A stretch of 64,000 bases of DNA from an uncultured Alphaproteobacteria bacterium. GTDB lineage: Bacteria > Pseudomonadota > Alphaproteobacteria > Micavibrionales > Micavibrionaceae. Shown one piece after another: positions 25,677 to 35,046 of the stretch. The position numbers and the translations under genes were made by a program. Location: positions 186,001 through 250,000 of the forward strand of contig CAMLMC010000002.1 of NCBI GenBank assembly GCA_946481075.1. Direction: 5' to 3'. Below the pieces are notes generated by a model. That model was not told where the DNA came from. It saw only the letters and a program-made list of their open reading frames with translations, and ran no database searches. Each line of letters starts with the position of its first letter. Position 1 is the stretch's first letter.

Positions 25677-26714
25677 TTATTGGCCTTCAAAATATTTGAA
25701 GAAGGCACTGTCTGGCGACAGGATCATCCGGGTTTCGGGATCGGCCAGAGTGTTTCTATAGGCCTCCATCGACCGCATAAAGGCGTAAAATTCCGGATCC
25801 TTGTTAAAGGCTTGCGCATAGGTTTGTATTGCCTCGCGGTCACCTTCCCCGCGTTTGATCTGCGCATCACGCTCTGCATTCGCAAGGATGACGGTTTTTT
25901 CACGGTCGGCGTTGGCGCGGATTTCGGTCGCGAGCTGTTCCCCGAAGGCGCGGGTTTCGGTCGCCCGTTCATTCATTTCCGATATCATGCGGCGCACGGT
26001 GGAATCGCGCAATGCCTCGCCGAGATCGGCGCGGACAATGCGGATATCGACGATTTCGATGCCGAGCTTGCCATCCGTGATCCGCTGGATCGACTGGCGG
26101 TTAATGGCCGCCATCACGCGGGTGCGTTCTTCGGAAAGAAGTTCTTTGAGCGTGGTGCCGCCAAGCACCGCGCGGGTGGCGTCATCCACGATATTTTCGA
26201 CCGTGGTGTTCGCGCGCTGAACATTACCGAGCGATTTCAGGAATTGAAGCGGATCGACGATGCGATAGCGGACGTAAGAATCGACGATGATAGGTTCCCC
26301 GCTTACGTTACCAATTGGCGGGACAACGACAGGCGCGGGCGTTGCCGGAGTTGCTTCTGCGGTGCTTGTTTCTCCTGCTTCGGTTCCTTCTGTTGAATCG
26401 GCAGCTGTTGTTTCTTCTGTTTCAACAGGCGCTGCTTCTTCTTCGGCTTCGGGCGCGCGGTATGTCAGGCTGCTCGCGATAACCATTTGCTCCGGCGCGG
26501 GGTCTACGGCCAGGATGCGGCGGTCAAAACGGCGCACTTCCTGTACCAGCGGCACTTTGAAGTGGAGGCCGGGGGAGCGCAGCTCGCCCACAGGTTGACC
26601 GAGTTGCAGGACGATCGCCTGCTGCGTCTGGTCAACCGTAAAGACAGCCTGCGAGAGGACGATGATACCAAGACCAAGGGCAATGGCGCCGAGTGTGAGT
26701 TTGTTCTGGTTCAT
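25677..26714 (-). CDS. hflC: FtsH protease modulator HflC
   Basis: 345 residues. An N-terminal membrane helix (LTLGAIALGLGIIVLSQAVF) anchors a periplasmic SPFH/prohibitin domain (QTQQAIVLQLGQPVGELRSPG), followed by a coiled coil (ANADREKTVILANAERDAQI). HflC forms a large complex with HflK around FtsH and restrains its proteolysis of membrane proteins. About 50 extra residues rich in Glu, Ala and Thr are inserted in the SPFH domain near residues 90-125, which is unusual but seen in alphaproteobacterial members. It follows hflK by two bases. Confidence 0.94.
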   Translation of the reverse strand: MNQNKLTLGAIALGLGIIVLSQAVFTVDQTQQAIVLQLGQPVGELRSPGLHFKVPLVQEVRRFDRRILAVDPAPEQMVIASSLTYRAPEAEEEAAPVETEETTAADSTEGTEAGETSTAEATPATPAPVVVPPIGNVSGEPIIVDSYVRYRIVDPLQFLKSLGNVQRANTTVENIVDDATRAVLGGTTLKELLSEERTRVMAAINRQSIQRITDGKLGIEIVDIRIVRADLGEALRDSTVRRMISEMNERATETRAFGEQLATEIRANADREKTVILANAERDAQIKRGEGDREAIQTYAQAFNKDPEFYAFMRSMEAYRNTLADPETRMILSPDSAFFKYFEGQ

Positions 26715-26716
26715 GA

Positions 26717-27901
26717 TTATTGCTGTCCTTGTACGGGGCGTTGCGGTTGCTGCGATGTGCCTGCGGCGGGTGCGGTACGGTTGAGTTCATTCAACGGAAG
26801 ATAGGGAACGACACCTTTGCCGGCCTGTTCATCCATAATGATTTTTTGTGCGTTTTGCAGAACCTGTTCCATGGTTTCGATATACATACGTTCCTTCGTG
26901 ACGTCCTTACCGGATTGGTATGCCTCCAGAACGGCGTCAAAACGTGACGCATCCCCGTTCGCACGGGCAATAACGGATTGCTGATAGGCCTCAGCCTGCT
27001 GGATGACTTGCGTGGCGGCTCCGCGGGCCTTCGGAATGACATCTTCGCGGTAGGCGCCTGCGCGGTTTTGGGCGTCTTCGGCGTCCTGTTTCGCAGATTG
27101 CACATCCTGGAAGGCGGGTTGGACATCCGGATGCACTTCGGCGGAATTGATCAGCACTTGCGCGATATTGATCCCGGATTTGTAATCATTCAGAATCTTT
27201 TGCATGATACTCTTGGCATTGCCGGCAACGGCCGCGCGCTCAGTCGTAATAATCGGGAACATACCCGTTTGCCCCACAACCTCGCGGATTGCGCTTTGTG
27301 CGACTTTACGCAGGGTGTTTTCCGGGTTTTCAATGTTAAAGATAAAATCTTCGGCCGATGAAATGTTCCACTGAACGACAAAGTCGAGATCGACGATGTT
27401 GAAATCAGAGGTGAGCATCAGGCTTTCTTCCGGTACGTCGCGGATGCCGCTCGTCTGGCCCCGCACGGCTGACCCCGCAAAGCCGATATTCATGGTGCGG
27501 ATTTCATTGACGTTGAGGATTGTGGCGCTTTCGATCGGTGTGGGGAGGCGGTATTTCAAACCTTCCGTATCAACCGTGCGGTTCCACGCACCAAAACGCT
27601 GGACCACCGCGTGTTCCCCCGGATTGACAATGTAAAAACCGCTGGCGAGCCAGAGTGCCGCTACTGCGACGGCGCCGAGCACGACGAACTTGCCGGTATT
27701 GCCTCCGCCTGTACCTTTAGGGAACAGATCGCGCAAATTATCCTGAAATTTACCGAACATGTCGTCGAAATCGGGCGGGCCACCATTGTTGCCGCCCCCG
27801 CCAGAGCCCCATGGTCCGCGGTTTCCGCCGTTGTTTCCGCCGCCAGGCGGCGTACCCCATGGATTGCGTCCTTTGTTACCCGATTGATTGTCCCAAGCCA
27901 T
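26717..27901 (-). CDS. hflK: FtsH protease modulator HflK
   Basis: 394 residues. The N-terminus is Gly/Asn/Pro-rich and disordered, as in other HflK proteins. A membrane helix (FVVLGAVAVAALWLASGFYI) near residue 75 and an SPFH domain (EHAVVQRFGAWNRTV) follow, then a coiled coil (EDVIPKARGAATQVIQQAEA). The Gln/Pro-rich C-terminal tail is typical. It forms the HflK-HflC assembly with the next gene and is divergent from mrp. Confidence 0.95.
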   Translation of the reverse strand: MAWDNQSGNKGRNPWGTPPGGGNNGGNRGPWGSGGGGNNGGPPDFDDMFGKFQDNLRDLFPKGTGGGNTGKFVVLGAVAVAALWLASGFYIVNPGEHAVVQRFGAWNRTVDTEGLKYRLPTPIESATILNVNEIRTMNIGFAGSAVRGQTSGIRDVPEESLMLTSDFNIVDLDFVVQWNISSAEDFIFNIENPENTLRKVAQSAIREVVGQTGMFPIITTERAAVAGNAKSIMQKILNDYKSGINIAQVLINSAEVHPDVQPAFQDVQSAKQDAEDAQNRAGAYREDVIPKARGAATQVIQQAEAYQQSVIARANGDASRFDAVLEAYQSGKDVTKERMYIETMEQVLQNAQKIIMDEQAGKGVVPYLPLNELNRTAPAAGTSQQPQRPVQGQQ

Positions 27902-28010
27902 GGCGTTCCTTAAACTTCCTTGTTCGCTTTCATTTTTCCTTGCATGCCCTGTGGCGATGCCGGATAAGGATAGCGACTTTCACAAGGCGAGAAAACCACT
28001 TTATACGGTC

Positions 28011-29063
28011 ATGACGCAAACGCTGGAACACAGGATTTATGCGGCTTTGAGCACGGTTGCCCACGAAAATGGCGACATCGTGGCAAAGGGCATGGTCACT
28101 TCGCTTTATATCGACGGTAAAAACGGCGATGTGACATTTGCCATAGAGGTGGACCCCGCCATGGGCGCGGCAATGGAGCCGCTGCGTCAGCAAGCGGAAG
28201 CCGCTGTGAAGGCGATCAACGGCATAGGGGAAGTCACGGCAATTTTAACGGCGCAGAGAAAGCCTGAACAAAAAACCGAAGCCGACCCGCATGGTATGGG
28301 CAAAAACCCTCGGCTGGATCTTCCGGTCAAGCACATCATCGCTGTAGGAAGCGGCAAGGGCGGTGTGGGCAAATCCACCGTCGCCTTCAATCTAGCCATC
28401 GCTTTGGCCGAAAGTGGAAAGTCGGTCGGATTGCTGGATGCGGATATCTATGGTCCGTCTGTTCCGCGTCTTTCTGGAATTACGGGTCAAAAGCCAACAA
28501 CGAACGAAGCCGGAAAATTAATTCCGTTGCGTGCACACGGATTGAAACTGATGTCGATGGGCTTCCTCGTTGAAGAGGAAAAGGCGATGATCTGGCGCGG
28601 CCCGATGGTCCAGACGGCCTTCTACCAAATGCTACGGGACGTTTTGTGGGGCGATGAAAATGCCGATCTCGATATCCTCGTCATCGACCTTCCGCCAGGG
28701 ACGGGCGATGTGCAACTCACGCTCGCGCAGAAAATATCGGCGAGCGGCGCGGTGATCGTTTCCACGCCTCAAGATCTGGCTTTAATAGATGCACGCAAGG
28801 CCATTGCAATGTTTGAAAAAACAGACGTCCCTGTTTTGGGTGTTGTGGAGAATATGAGCTATTACAAATGCCCTTCCTGCGGCCATGAAGACCATATCTT
28901 CGGCCATGGCGGAGCGCGGGAAGAGGCATCGAAACATGGCGTCCCGTTTCTGGGCGAAATCCCCCTCGATGGTGTTATCCGGACCAATTCGGATGCGGGC
29001 GAAAAGGCGGGCCATCCGGCCTATGCTCAAATTGCGGCGGAAGTGCTCAAGGCTCTCAAATAA
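28011..29063 (+). CDS. mrp: Mrp/ApbC-type iron-sulphur cluster carrier ATPase
   Basis: 350 residues. The N-terminal MIP18-like domain (EHRIYAALSTVAHENGDIV) precedes a deviant Walker A, GSGKGGVGKSTVA. The Walker B-like VIDLPPGTGDVQL and the CxxC pair KCPSCG bind the bridging 4Fe-4S cluster in the dimer. The protein delivers Fe-S clusters to target enzymes. The frame is open from 27888, but that start would overlap hflK and adds no family similarity; the ATG at 28011 gives the normal N-terminus. Confidence 0.94.
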   Translation: MTQTLEHRIYAALSTVAHENGDIVAKGMVTSLYIDGKNGDVTFAIEVDPAMGAAMEPLRQQAEAAVKAINGIGEVTAILTAQRKPEQKTEADPHGMGKNPRLDLPVKHIIAVGSGKGGVGKSTVAFNLAIALAESGKSVGLLDADIYGPSVPRLSGITGQKPTTNEAGKLIPLRAHGLKLMSMGFLVEEEKAMIWRGPMVQTAFYQMLRDVLWGDENADLDILVIDLPPGTGDVQLTLAQKISASGAVIVSTPQDLALIDARKAIAMFEKTDVPVLGVVENMSYYKCPSCGHEDHIFGHGGAREEASKHGVPFLGEIPLDGVIRTNSDAGEKAGHPAYAQIAAEVLKALK

Positions 29064-29151
29064 ATCTATACGGCCCGTATTATTTTCTTGCGCTTTGGCG
29101 GCCCGATCGCTTAGCGTATTTTAAATAAGAGCTAAGAACAGGGACCGTGTC

Positions 29152-29790
29152 ATGAAACATGTAAAATTACAAAAGCCCGACCTTGCCGAAATTCTATCGG
29201 CTTTTGGCGGGATCAGCTGTGCTGCAATTGGCGTCACCTTGCGCGAAGACGAGGCCAACCAGAAGGCCATAAAGAACGCGAAAGAGGCGCAGGCCGAAAC
29301 AATCCTGCGCAATGACTGGCCGCGCCACCCGCTGTGTGTCCTTGAAGCAAAGCTCTCGGATATACGCTATGACAGCCGCCACAAACTTATCCTCGGTTCG
29401 TCCAATACAGACCAGCAAGGATTGCAAGATGGAATTGCCGAAAAGACGTTGTTGGCCCTTATGGACTCCCTGCCGATTTTAAAGGGGCATGAGGATGCGC
29501 CGTTGATGCGTCTGGTTGGCGGTTTTGGCAAGAAAGGCCCCGCGACCCATACCGGCGGAACGATTCGCGATGTGATCATCCATATTGAGTCGATGGCCGA
29601 GCGCGAGGCCAAGGGAGAGGGGCGTGCCCTGATCCACGCAACAGGTGCGGGTGCTATAACGCCCGTGCATACACCGCCCTATATGCCCAAAAAGCAAAAG
29701 GCGGCAGCGGTGGAGAATTCAGATATAGAAGATATGGGCGCCGACCAGTTCATAGAACAGATTAAGGCGGAATTGCAGCTGAGCCTTTAA
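29152..29790 (+). CDS. Unknown soluble protein (212 residues)
   Basis: No family recognised. The protein is mixed alpha/beta with a helix rich in Ala, Glu and Lys near residues 30-50 (EDEANQKAIKNAKEAQAETI), a Gly-rich segment LVGGFGKKGPATHTGGTIRD, and an acidic helical C-terminus. There is no signal peptide or membrane helix. It follows mrp on the same strand after 88 bases and its stop abuts that of folA on the other strand. Confidence 0.6.
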   Translation: MKHVKLQKPDLAEILSAFGGISCAAIGVTLREDEANQKAIKNAKEAQAETILRNDWPRHPLCVLEAKLSDIRYDSRHKLILGSSNTDQQGLQDGIAEKTLLALMDSLPILKGHEDAPLMRLVGGFGKKGPATHTGGTIRDVIIHIESMAEREAKGEGRALIHATGAGAITPVHTPPYMPKKQKAAAVENSDIEDMGADQFIEQIKAELQLSL

Positions 29791-30276
29791 TTATTTGCGG
29801 TCGAGCGTGAGGAAATCGCATCCCTCGATCTTGCGTTCTTCGACGATTTCCCAATCATCCTCGTTCAATGCCGGAAATGTTGCATCGCCTTCAGGGGATT
29901 GATGCACGCGGGTGAGATAAATGCGGTCCGCACGGGGCAGGGCCTGCGCGTAAATCTGCGCGCCGCCGATGACCATAATCTCCGATACGCCTTCCACCTT
30001 GCCCGCCTGATCGAACGCCTCATCGAGGTCTTTCACGGTCAGGGCGCCGTCATATTGCGGGTTCTTTCGACTGACCACGATATTGATGCGGCCCGGCAAA
30101 GGTTTGCCAAGGCTCGCCACGATGCTCTCGAACGTCTTGCGGCCCATGATGCAGGGCTTGCCCATCGTCACATTTTTGAAATGTTTGAAATCCTCCGGAA
30201 TGTGCCAGAGCATTTTGTTGTCCCCGCCGATGACATTGTTATCCGCGGCCGCGACGATGAGGGAGATTGTGGGCAT
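29791..30276 (-). CDS. folA: Dihydrofolate reductase
   Basis: 161 residues; reduces dihydrofolate to tetrahydrofolate with NADPH. The N-terminus ISLIVAAADNNVIGGDNKML, the following WHIPEDFKHFKNVTMGKPCI with the catalytic acidic residue, and MGRKTFESI are all standard. Its ATG overlaps the thyA stop (TAATG), so the two are translationally coupled, which makes sense because thymidylate synthase produces the dihydrofolate this enzyme recycles. Confidence 0.97.
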   Translation of the reverse strand: MPTISLIVAAADNNVIGGDNKMLWHIPEDFKHFKNVTMGKPCIMGRKTFESIVASLGKPLPGRINIVVSRKNPQYDGALTVKDLDEAFDQAGKVEGVSEIMVIGGAQIYAQALPRADRIYLTRVHQSPEGDATFPALNEDDWEIVEERKIEGCDFLTLDRK

Positions 30277-31070
30277 TAAACCGCCACCGCACCTTTGATA
30301 TGCGGATGGGCCTCATAACCGACCAGTTCGAAATCCTCGTACTTGAAATCGAAGATATTCTTCACATGCGGGTTCAGGTGCATTTCGGGGAGCGGATATG
30401 GCTCGCGGGAAAGCTGTTCTTTCACCTGCTCCAAATGGTTGGTGTAGATATGCGCATCTCCAAATGTATGGACGAACTCACCGGGTTTCAGACCGCAGAC
30501 TTGCGCCACCATCAGGGTGAGAAGGGCATAGGAGGCGATGTTGAACGGCACGCCAAGGAAAATATCGGCGCTGCGCTGGTAGAGCTGGCAGGAAAGTTTT
30601 CCGTCCGCGACATAGAACTGGAAGAAACAGTGGCAGGGCGGCAACGCCATTTTCGGAATTTCGCCGACGTTCCAGCTGGAGACGATCAAACGGCGGTCAT
30701 CCGGATTGGTTTTGATGCGTTCGATGACGTTTGAAATCTGGTCGATTGTGCGGCCATCGGCGGTAGGCCAGCTGCGCCATTGATGGCCGTAAACGGGGCC
30801 GAGGTCGCCGTTTTCATCCGCCCATTCGTTCCAGATGCGCACGCCATTGTCGGTCAGGTATTTGATGTTGGTATCGCCCGCGAGGAACCAGAGAAGTTCA
30901 TGGACGATGGATTTCAGGTGAAGCTTTTTCGTCGTCACCATGGGGAAACCTTCGGCAAGGTCAAACCGCATCTGGTGGCCGAAAACAGAAATCGTGCCCG
31001 TGCCGGTGCGGTCTTCCTTTTTGACGCCTTCGTCTAGGACGCGTTTCATCAGGTCATGGTATTGCTTCAT
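30276..31070 (-). CDS. thyA: Thymidylate synthase
   Basis: 264 residues, the normal ThyA length; converts dUMP and methylenetetrahydrofolate to dTMP and dihydrofolate. The catalytic nucleophile is Cys-146 in [12 protein letters not shown], and the substrate-binding motifs RRLIVSSWN and [17 protein letters not shown] are intact. It is the first gene of a thyA-folA pair on the minus strand. A nine-base inverted repeat lies about 55 bases upstream of its start. Confidence 0.98.
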   Translation of the reverse strand: MKQYHDLMKRVLDEGVKKEDRTGTGTISVFGHQMRFDLAEGFPMVTTKKLHLKSIVHELLWFLAGDTNIKYLTDNGVRIWNEWADENGDLGPVYGHQWRSWPTADGRTIDQISNVIERIKTNPDDRRLIVSSWNVGEIPKMALPPCHCFFQFYVADGKLSCQLYQRSADIFLGVPFNIASYALLTLMVAQVCGLKPGEFVHTFGDAHIYTNHLEQVKEQLSREPYPLPEMHLNPHVKNIFDFKYEDFELVGYEAHPHIKGAVAV

Positions 31071-31123
31071 GGCGAACTCCCCGTATTTGTCTGGATAAGG
31101 GAGTATAGGCCGATTCCGGCGCC

Positions 31124-31145
31124 ATTCACCCCAAAAGGGGTGAAT
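31124..31145. promoter_or_regulatory. Perfect inverted repeat upstream of thyA
   Basis: ATTCACCCC and GGGGTGAAT, nine bases each, flank AAAA. It lies between thyA (minus) and the divergent gene at 31273 and has no U-run in the orientation of either gene, so it is more likely an operator or leader structure than a terminator. The rest of the 202-base gap holds a possible plus-strand promoter with TTGACA at 31183. Confidence 0.4.
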
Positions 31146-31272
31146 TTGTCCGAAAATCCACGGTTTATTTCCCTGATTACGTTTGACATTATGTTAAATA
31201 TAAGATAGGTTTTTGCATCATAATCGTGCTATATGCCAAAAACGGCATATATAAGACTAAAGAAGGTGTGAG

Positions 31273-31812
31273 ATGAACGAGATTTCGAGCAAAGCCGCAT
31301 TTGGTCCAAGTGCCGAAGGACAAGGTGGTAGCCGCGGAATTATATTCAGCGATTGCAATGGTACTTTGGTTGGCCTGAATGATGGCACCAAATTCTTTAA
31401 GGAATATGCGGTCTATTTAAAGGCTATGCAGCATTCCGGATATACAGTTATTCTTCATTCTCTTGATATGAACGGTAACGCAGGCCTTTTGCCATCGCAA
31501 TTCCTAATGTCAGGAACCAGAATTAAGGCAGAAGATTTTGCTTATGATGGGCTAATCGTATCAGACAAAAGAGAAGATACGAAAGGCATGAAAGGCATTG
31601 TTGCTTTTGATGATGACCAAGGTTCGCACTATGTCGAAGTCGATCATAAATTTGATACCAACGACCCTTTTACCAAGGCCGGAATCATGAGAATAGCTGC
31701 GGAATTTGAGGCGAGCGGCCGCACCAAAAAATTCACTTTCAACCCCGATGATTTCAAAGCGCCGGAGCCTGGCTTGAATGTCGGTTCCCCAGATGTTACA
31801 GGACCGCGATGA
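31273..31812 (+). CDS. HAD-like protein with altered catalytic motif
   Basis: 179 residues. Near the start is IIFSDCNGTLVG, which fits HAD motif I (hhhDxDGT) except that the second aspartate is Asn-29; the nucleophile position is Asp-27. GYTVILHSLD fits motif II with Ser-63, and GIVAFDDDQ could be motif IV. The general acid is therefore missing, so phosphatase activity is doubtful. The N-terminal 20 residues are Gly/Ser-rich and the C-terminus is Pro-rich. Its stop overlaps the next gene's ATG (ATGA). It is more AT-rich than its neighbours. The HAD assignment is inference from motifs. Confidence 0.6.
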   Translation: MNEISSKAAFGPSAEGQGGSRGIIFSDCNGTLVGLNDGTKFFKEYAVYLKAMQHSGYTVILHSLDMNGNAGLLPSQFLMSGTRIKAEDFAYDGLIVSDKREDTKGMKGIVAFDDDQGSHYVEVDHKFDTNDPFTKAGIMRIAAEFEASGRTKKFTFNPDDFKAPEPGLNVGSPDVTGPR

Positions 31813-32441
31813 AAGAAAAACGCGATTTTTTGAATCTGGGAAAGGAGCATCGCGATGCGGCCACGCTTATGTCTACGCATCTTAATATCGCCAAGGTACG
31901 CGCCTTCCCTGATAAAACTTCCCCCATTCCTGTGTCCGACCAGATTACGGCGGATAAACGCGCAGGGGCCGTCATGCGGCAAGTCCATGTGATGAATCAG
32001 TTAAACCAGATTCCCGCCGATGTACCGGAAGAAGCAAAAATTCAGGCCGATCTTGCCTATTTGAACGCCCTGCATCGCGTGGGCGGGGACCAAGCCGTGG
32101 AAGAGGAACTTCTTCGCCGCAAGAATTATAAACTTCTGATGGAGCGCAATGACCATACGGCGCAAGCAGGTGATGTTCCGATGGCTCCGCTGGAGCCCGA
32201 TGCCATTGCGAAATCCACCGTGTCTTATGTTGATCCTGATTCATCAATTGCGCCGGAACATCAGGCTTTGCGCGATAAATTGAAAGCGGCCTCCAGGATG
32301 CCGCCGCACGAGCAAAGGGTGGAGGTGAGCGAAGCGCTTTCGTATGCTTCCACACATGGTGTGGCAAATGCCGCCGACTATATCCAGATCGCCCGCCTGT
32401 CGCTGGCGGCGCAGGGTAAGATAGGGCCCAGAGTCGCCTGA
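31809..32441 (+). CDS. Unknown helical protein coupled to the HAD-like gene
   Basis: 210 residues, soluble and mostly helical (EEAKIQADLAYLNALHRVGG; QAVEEELLRRKNYKLLMERN). No signal peptide, membrane helix or known family is seen. The ATG overlaps the upstream stop by four bases, so the two products are made together and may interact. The ssrA promoter begins 20 bases after its stop. Confidence 0.6.
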   Translation: MKEKRDFLNLGKEHRDAATLMSTHLNIAKVRAFPDKTSPIPVSDQITADKRAGAVMRQVHVMNQLNQIPADVPEEAKIQADLAYLNALHRVGGDQAVEEELLRRKNYKLLMERNDHTAQAGDVPMAPLEPDAIAKSTVSYVDPDSSIAPEHQALRDKLKAASRMPPHEQRVEVSEALSYASTHGVANAADYIQIARLSLAAQGKIGPRVA

Positions 32442-32461
32442 TCGCGGCTTTTTCAGTTATC

Positions 32462-32490
32462 TTGAAATCTTAACGTTTTATCCCTATATT
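32462..32490 (+). promoter_or_regulatory. Promoter of ssrA
   Basis: TTGAAA at 32462-32467 and TATATT at 32485-32490 are separated by 17 bases, a near-consensus sigma-70-type promoter. The predicted start is near 32497, just before the GGGGC that begins the acceptor-side segment of tmRNA. Confidence 0.8.
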
Positions 32491-32496
32491 GAAGGT

Positions 32497-32842
32497 ACGG
32501 GGCTTGCCCCGTTATGACGCTAAACGTTGTTACGGAATAGGCGTCGTGGACCCGGGGGCAGTGCCCGGCAGGTCCACCAGTATTCGTCTTCACGGGCGAA
32601 TGCAGGCGGGCCTGAAACAGGATCGACACGCGTAATAAAGGTAATTTGCGGCGTTCGGAATGATACCGCCGGGGTTTTGCCCGAAGGGTCAAGCATTATA
32701 AATGCAAACGATAACTACCAAGCACCAGTTGCTCTCGCCGCGTAACGCAGCCTGAGCTACTAAAGCTACAATTCCTGTGACAGTGCTGTTACAGGTGGGG
32801 TTCGGCCGGTTCCTCGCAACAGAATACCGGCCATTTTCTTTT
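32497..32842 (+). ncRNA. ssrA: tmRNA, two-piece (circularly permuted) alphaproteobacterial type
   Basis: The tRNA-like 3' part comes first: a T-arm CCGGG-GGCAGTG-CCCGG and acceptor strand CAGGTCC, discriminator A and CCA ending at 32579. After an intervening segment of about 28 bases the coding piece begins at 32608 with GGGCCTG, which pairs with the acceptor strand, followed by the conserved GGATCGAC. The tag frame resumes at GCA 32704 and ends at TAA 32743-32745, giving the peptide ANDNYQAPVALAA, which ends in the ClpX signal LAA. tmRNA with SmpB rescues stalled ribosomes and marks the product for proteolysis. Processing into two RNAs is known in this class. The ClpXP adaptor gene sspB is nearby. 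Confidence 0.93.
32804..32842 (+). terminator. Terminator of ssrA
   Basis: GGCCGGT (32804-32810) pairs with ACCGGCC (32826-32832) and is followed by ATTTTCTTTT. It closes the ssrA transcript. Confidence 0.75.
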
Positions 32843-32912
32843 CCCTATGAATAATTGCCGTAAAGTGCAAATGCCCGTTTGATTTTCGCCTTTGGCGGGG
32901 CGAACATGGCGC

Positions 32913-34898
32913 ATGACACAAACACGCTTTTCCATTCTATCCTCTTCCCTCTGGTTGCTTGCCTTTGTTTGCGCACTGTTTCCCGTCGGCGATTATGAGC
33001 TCGAATTTTTCACCGGCTCTATCGTTCTTTTGTTCGGCTGGTCCTTTTGCCTGCTTGCCCGCAATATCACGGAAGGATGGAGCGTTCCGAAATCGCCCGT
33101 GCTGGTTTTTTCGGCCCTGTTCTTTCTTCTGACGATTGCCAGCCTGTTCTGGTCGGAGATTAAGCCGATCACCTTGATGGTGGTCTGTCTGTTTTCGGTT
33201 CTGCCTATGACCTTCCTGACATGGTCGGTTCGGCCCGATCCTAAGGCCTTTAAGATTGTTGCCTGTGTCATGGTACCGGTGTTCCTGATCCTCGGTATTT
33301 GGGCGGTTGTGCAATATTATACCTTACAGGACACATATTTCTGGCAGGCGCGCTATCCTTTGGCCGATCCATCTTCCCTTGGTGCGTTGCTGTCGCTGGC
33401 CTTCTTCGCCGCGATCGGGTGGATGGTATCCGATGTATCGCGCGCTCAGAAGGCAATCGCACTCATTCTTTGCCTTGTCCTGCTCGCCGGCATTGTGGCA
33501 ACCGCCGCACGCGGGCCGGTGTTTGCCATGATACCGGCGCTGGTACTGTTTGCCGTTTTACTTTGGCCACGGATTAAAGCCTCAAAAGCATATATTCTGG
33601 CGCTGCTAGTGGGCGGGCTTATCGTTGTTTCCGCTATGCATGCGACCAGCGCAAGCAACGAACGTATGGCAGAGCGCATCAAGGAAACCGTCACGCTCGA
33701 ACTGCGTGATGGCGATGTTTTGAACCTGCGAGGTTATCTCTGGTCAGCCACGGTTGACATTATCAAGGACTATCCGCTGCTTGGGACTGGGTTTGGTACC
33801 TATTATCTCTACCTGCCGGAATATAAGGATAACACTTATAGCGCGCCAGCCTATCACGCGCACTCGGATCCTCTGGAATTCTGGGCGGAGCTGGGCATTC
33901 TTGGCCCCATCCTCTTTTATGCCATGCTGATTGCCGCCGCGATACGCACTTTCCGTGCGTTGAAGGCAGCGCGACCGGATCAGAAGAACGAGAAAATTGT
34001 CGTGGTGACAACATTTACCGCTCTGTTCGCGATGATCATTCACACCCATGTCAGCTTCAATCTTTATAACCTGTCGATCCTGATGATCTCGGGCATTATG
34101 CTTGCCGTATGGTTTTATACTACGGGCCGCTTGGTGGCCGATGTGCATAAGACAGTGGATTTTGACGGGGCGCCGCCGCTTATCGCCAAGTCGGCCCTGT
34201 CTTTGCCCTACATATTCATGACAGGTTTGTTCCTGAGCATGGTTGCGGGTGAATATTACGCTGGAAAAGCACTGGACAACCTGTTCGCGCACGACATGGA
34301 GAAGTTTGCCGAAAATATCAACAAGGCGGGGCGGGTCAGCAATTACACGAATTTCCGGTCTTATATTTTTGCGGTGAATGTGCCGCTGACCCTGTTGCAG
34401 GCGAATGGGGCGCGTCTTGATTTGGAAGAACGCAAGGCGCTTTACGATCAGGCGATAGGCTACATGGAAAACGTGCTTGCCATCAACCCGCGTAGCGAGA
34501 CGGCCTATTATTACATGGCGCAAGCCCAAAAACTGGCAGGCCCCGGCGTGGTTCCCGATGACGCGCCGACGCAGGAAGAGTTGTATCAGGAGGCCCTGCG
34601 GTTGAATCCGATGCATCTTGGTGCGCGTCTGGCGCTCTATCGTCTTGCCAAAGCGAACGGGGATTCGGTTTATAAACAAATCGAAATTCTTGAACCTGCC
34701 AAGGACATGTATTTCAATCTGCCGATCGCGGAAGAATATTACCGCGAACTGGCGCTCCTTTATCTGGAAACCGGAAATTCCGTAAAATCGCGGGATGTTA
34801 TGGCCAAGATGCTTGAATTCCGCAGACGCTCTGATTTCAGCCGGAAAGTGCAGGGGGCGACAGTTCCGGGTTCCCTGATGCGACTTGAGGCGGAATAG
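32913..34898 (+). CDS. O-antigen ligase/polymerase-like membrane protein with C-terminal repeat domain
   Basis: About 661 residues. The N-terminal 430 residues have about ten membrane helices (FSILSSSLWLLAFVCALFPV; ALILCLVLLAGIVATAARGP) and the large periplasmic loop typical of the Wzy/WaaL family, with LLGTGFGTYYLYLPEY and YHAHSDPLEFWAELG. The remaining 220 residues are soluble and TPR-like (IGYMENVLAINPRSETAYYY). Such proteins polymerise or ligate surface glycans at the periplasmic face. The ATG at 32913 is preferred over a TTG at 32892. It is not next to other glycan genes. Confidence 0.85.
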   Translation: MTQTRFSILSSSLWLLAFVCALFPVGDYELEFFTGSIVLLFGWSFCLLARNITEGWSVPKSPVLVFSALFFLLTIASLFWSEIKPITLMVVCLFSVLPMTFLTWSVRPDPKAFKIVACVMVPVFLILGIWAVVQYYTLQDTYFWQARYPLADPSSLGALLSLAFFAAIGWMVSDVSRAQKAIALILCLVLLAGIVATAARGPVFAMIPALVLFAVLLWPRIKASKAYILALLVGGLIVVSAMHATSASNERMAERIKETVTLELRDGDVLNLRGYLWSATVDIIKDYPLLGTGFGTYYLYLPEYKDNTYSAPAYHAHSDPLEFWAELGILGPILFYAMLIAAAIRTFRALKAARPDQKNEKIVVVTTFTALFAMIIHTHVSFNLYNLSILMISGIMLAVWFYTTGRLVADVHKTVDFDGAPPLIAKSALSLPYIFMTGLFLSMVAGEYYAGKALDNLFAHDMEKFAENINKAGRVSNYTNFRSYIFAVNVPLTLLQANGARLDLEERKALYDQAIGYMENVLAINPRSETAYYYMAQAQKLAGPGVVPDDAPTQEELYQEALRLNPMHLGARLALYRLAKANGDSVYKQIEILEPAKDMYFNLPIAEEYYRELALLYLETGNSVKSRDVMAKMLEFRRRSDFSRKVQGATVPGSLMRLEAE

Positions 34899-35046
34899 GC
34901 GTCTTTTCCACAAAAGCCTGTATGTGGCATAAGAAACTTCTGGAAAAAAGGGGGGTGGGCTGTAAGCTTACCGACAGATTCGTAAAAATGCCTACCAAAG
35001 AAAACATCCTCTTGATTTTCCACCCTGATCTTGCGACTGATAGAAC

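Noticed and set aside
32527..32745. 72-codon protein frame ending in ANDNYQAPVALAA
   Set aside because: This is the tmRNA gene read as protein. Only the last 13 codons are the tag.
33744..34913. 389-codon minus-strand frame opposite the Wzy-like gene
   Set aside because: Fully covered by a gene with clear membrane helices and repeats; the antisense product is Arg/His/Gln-rich without domains.
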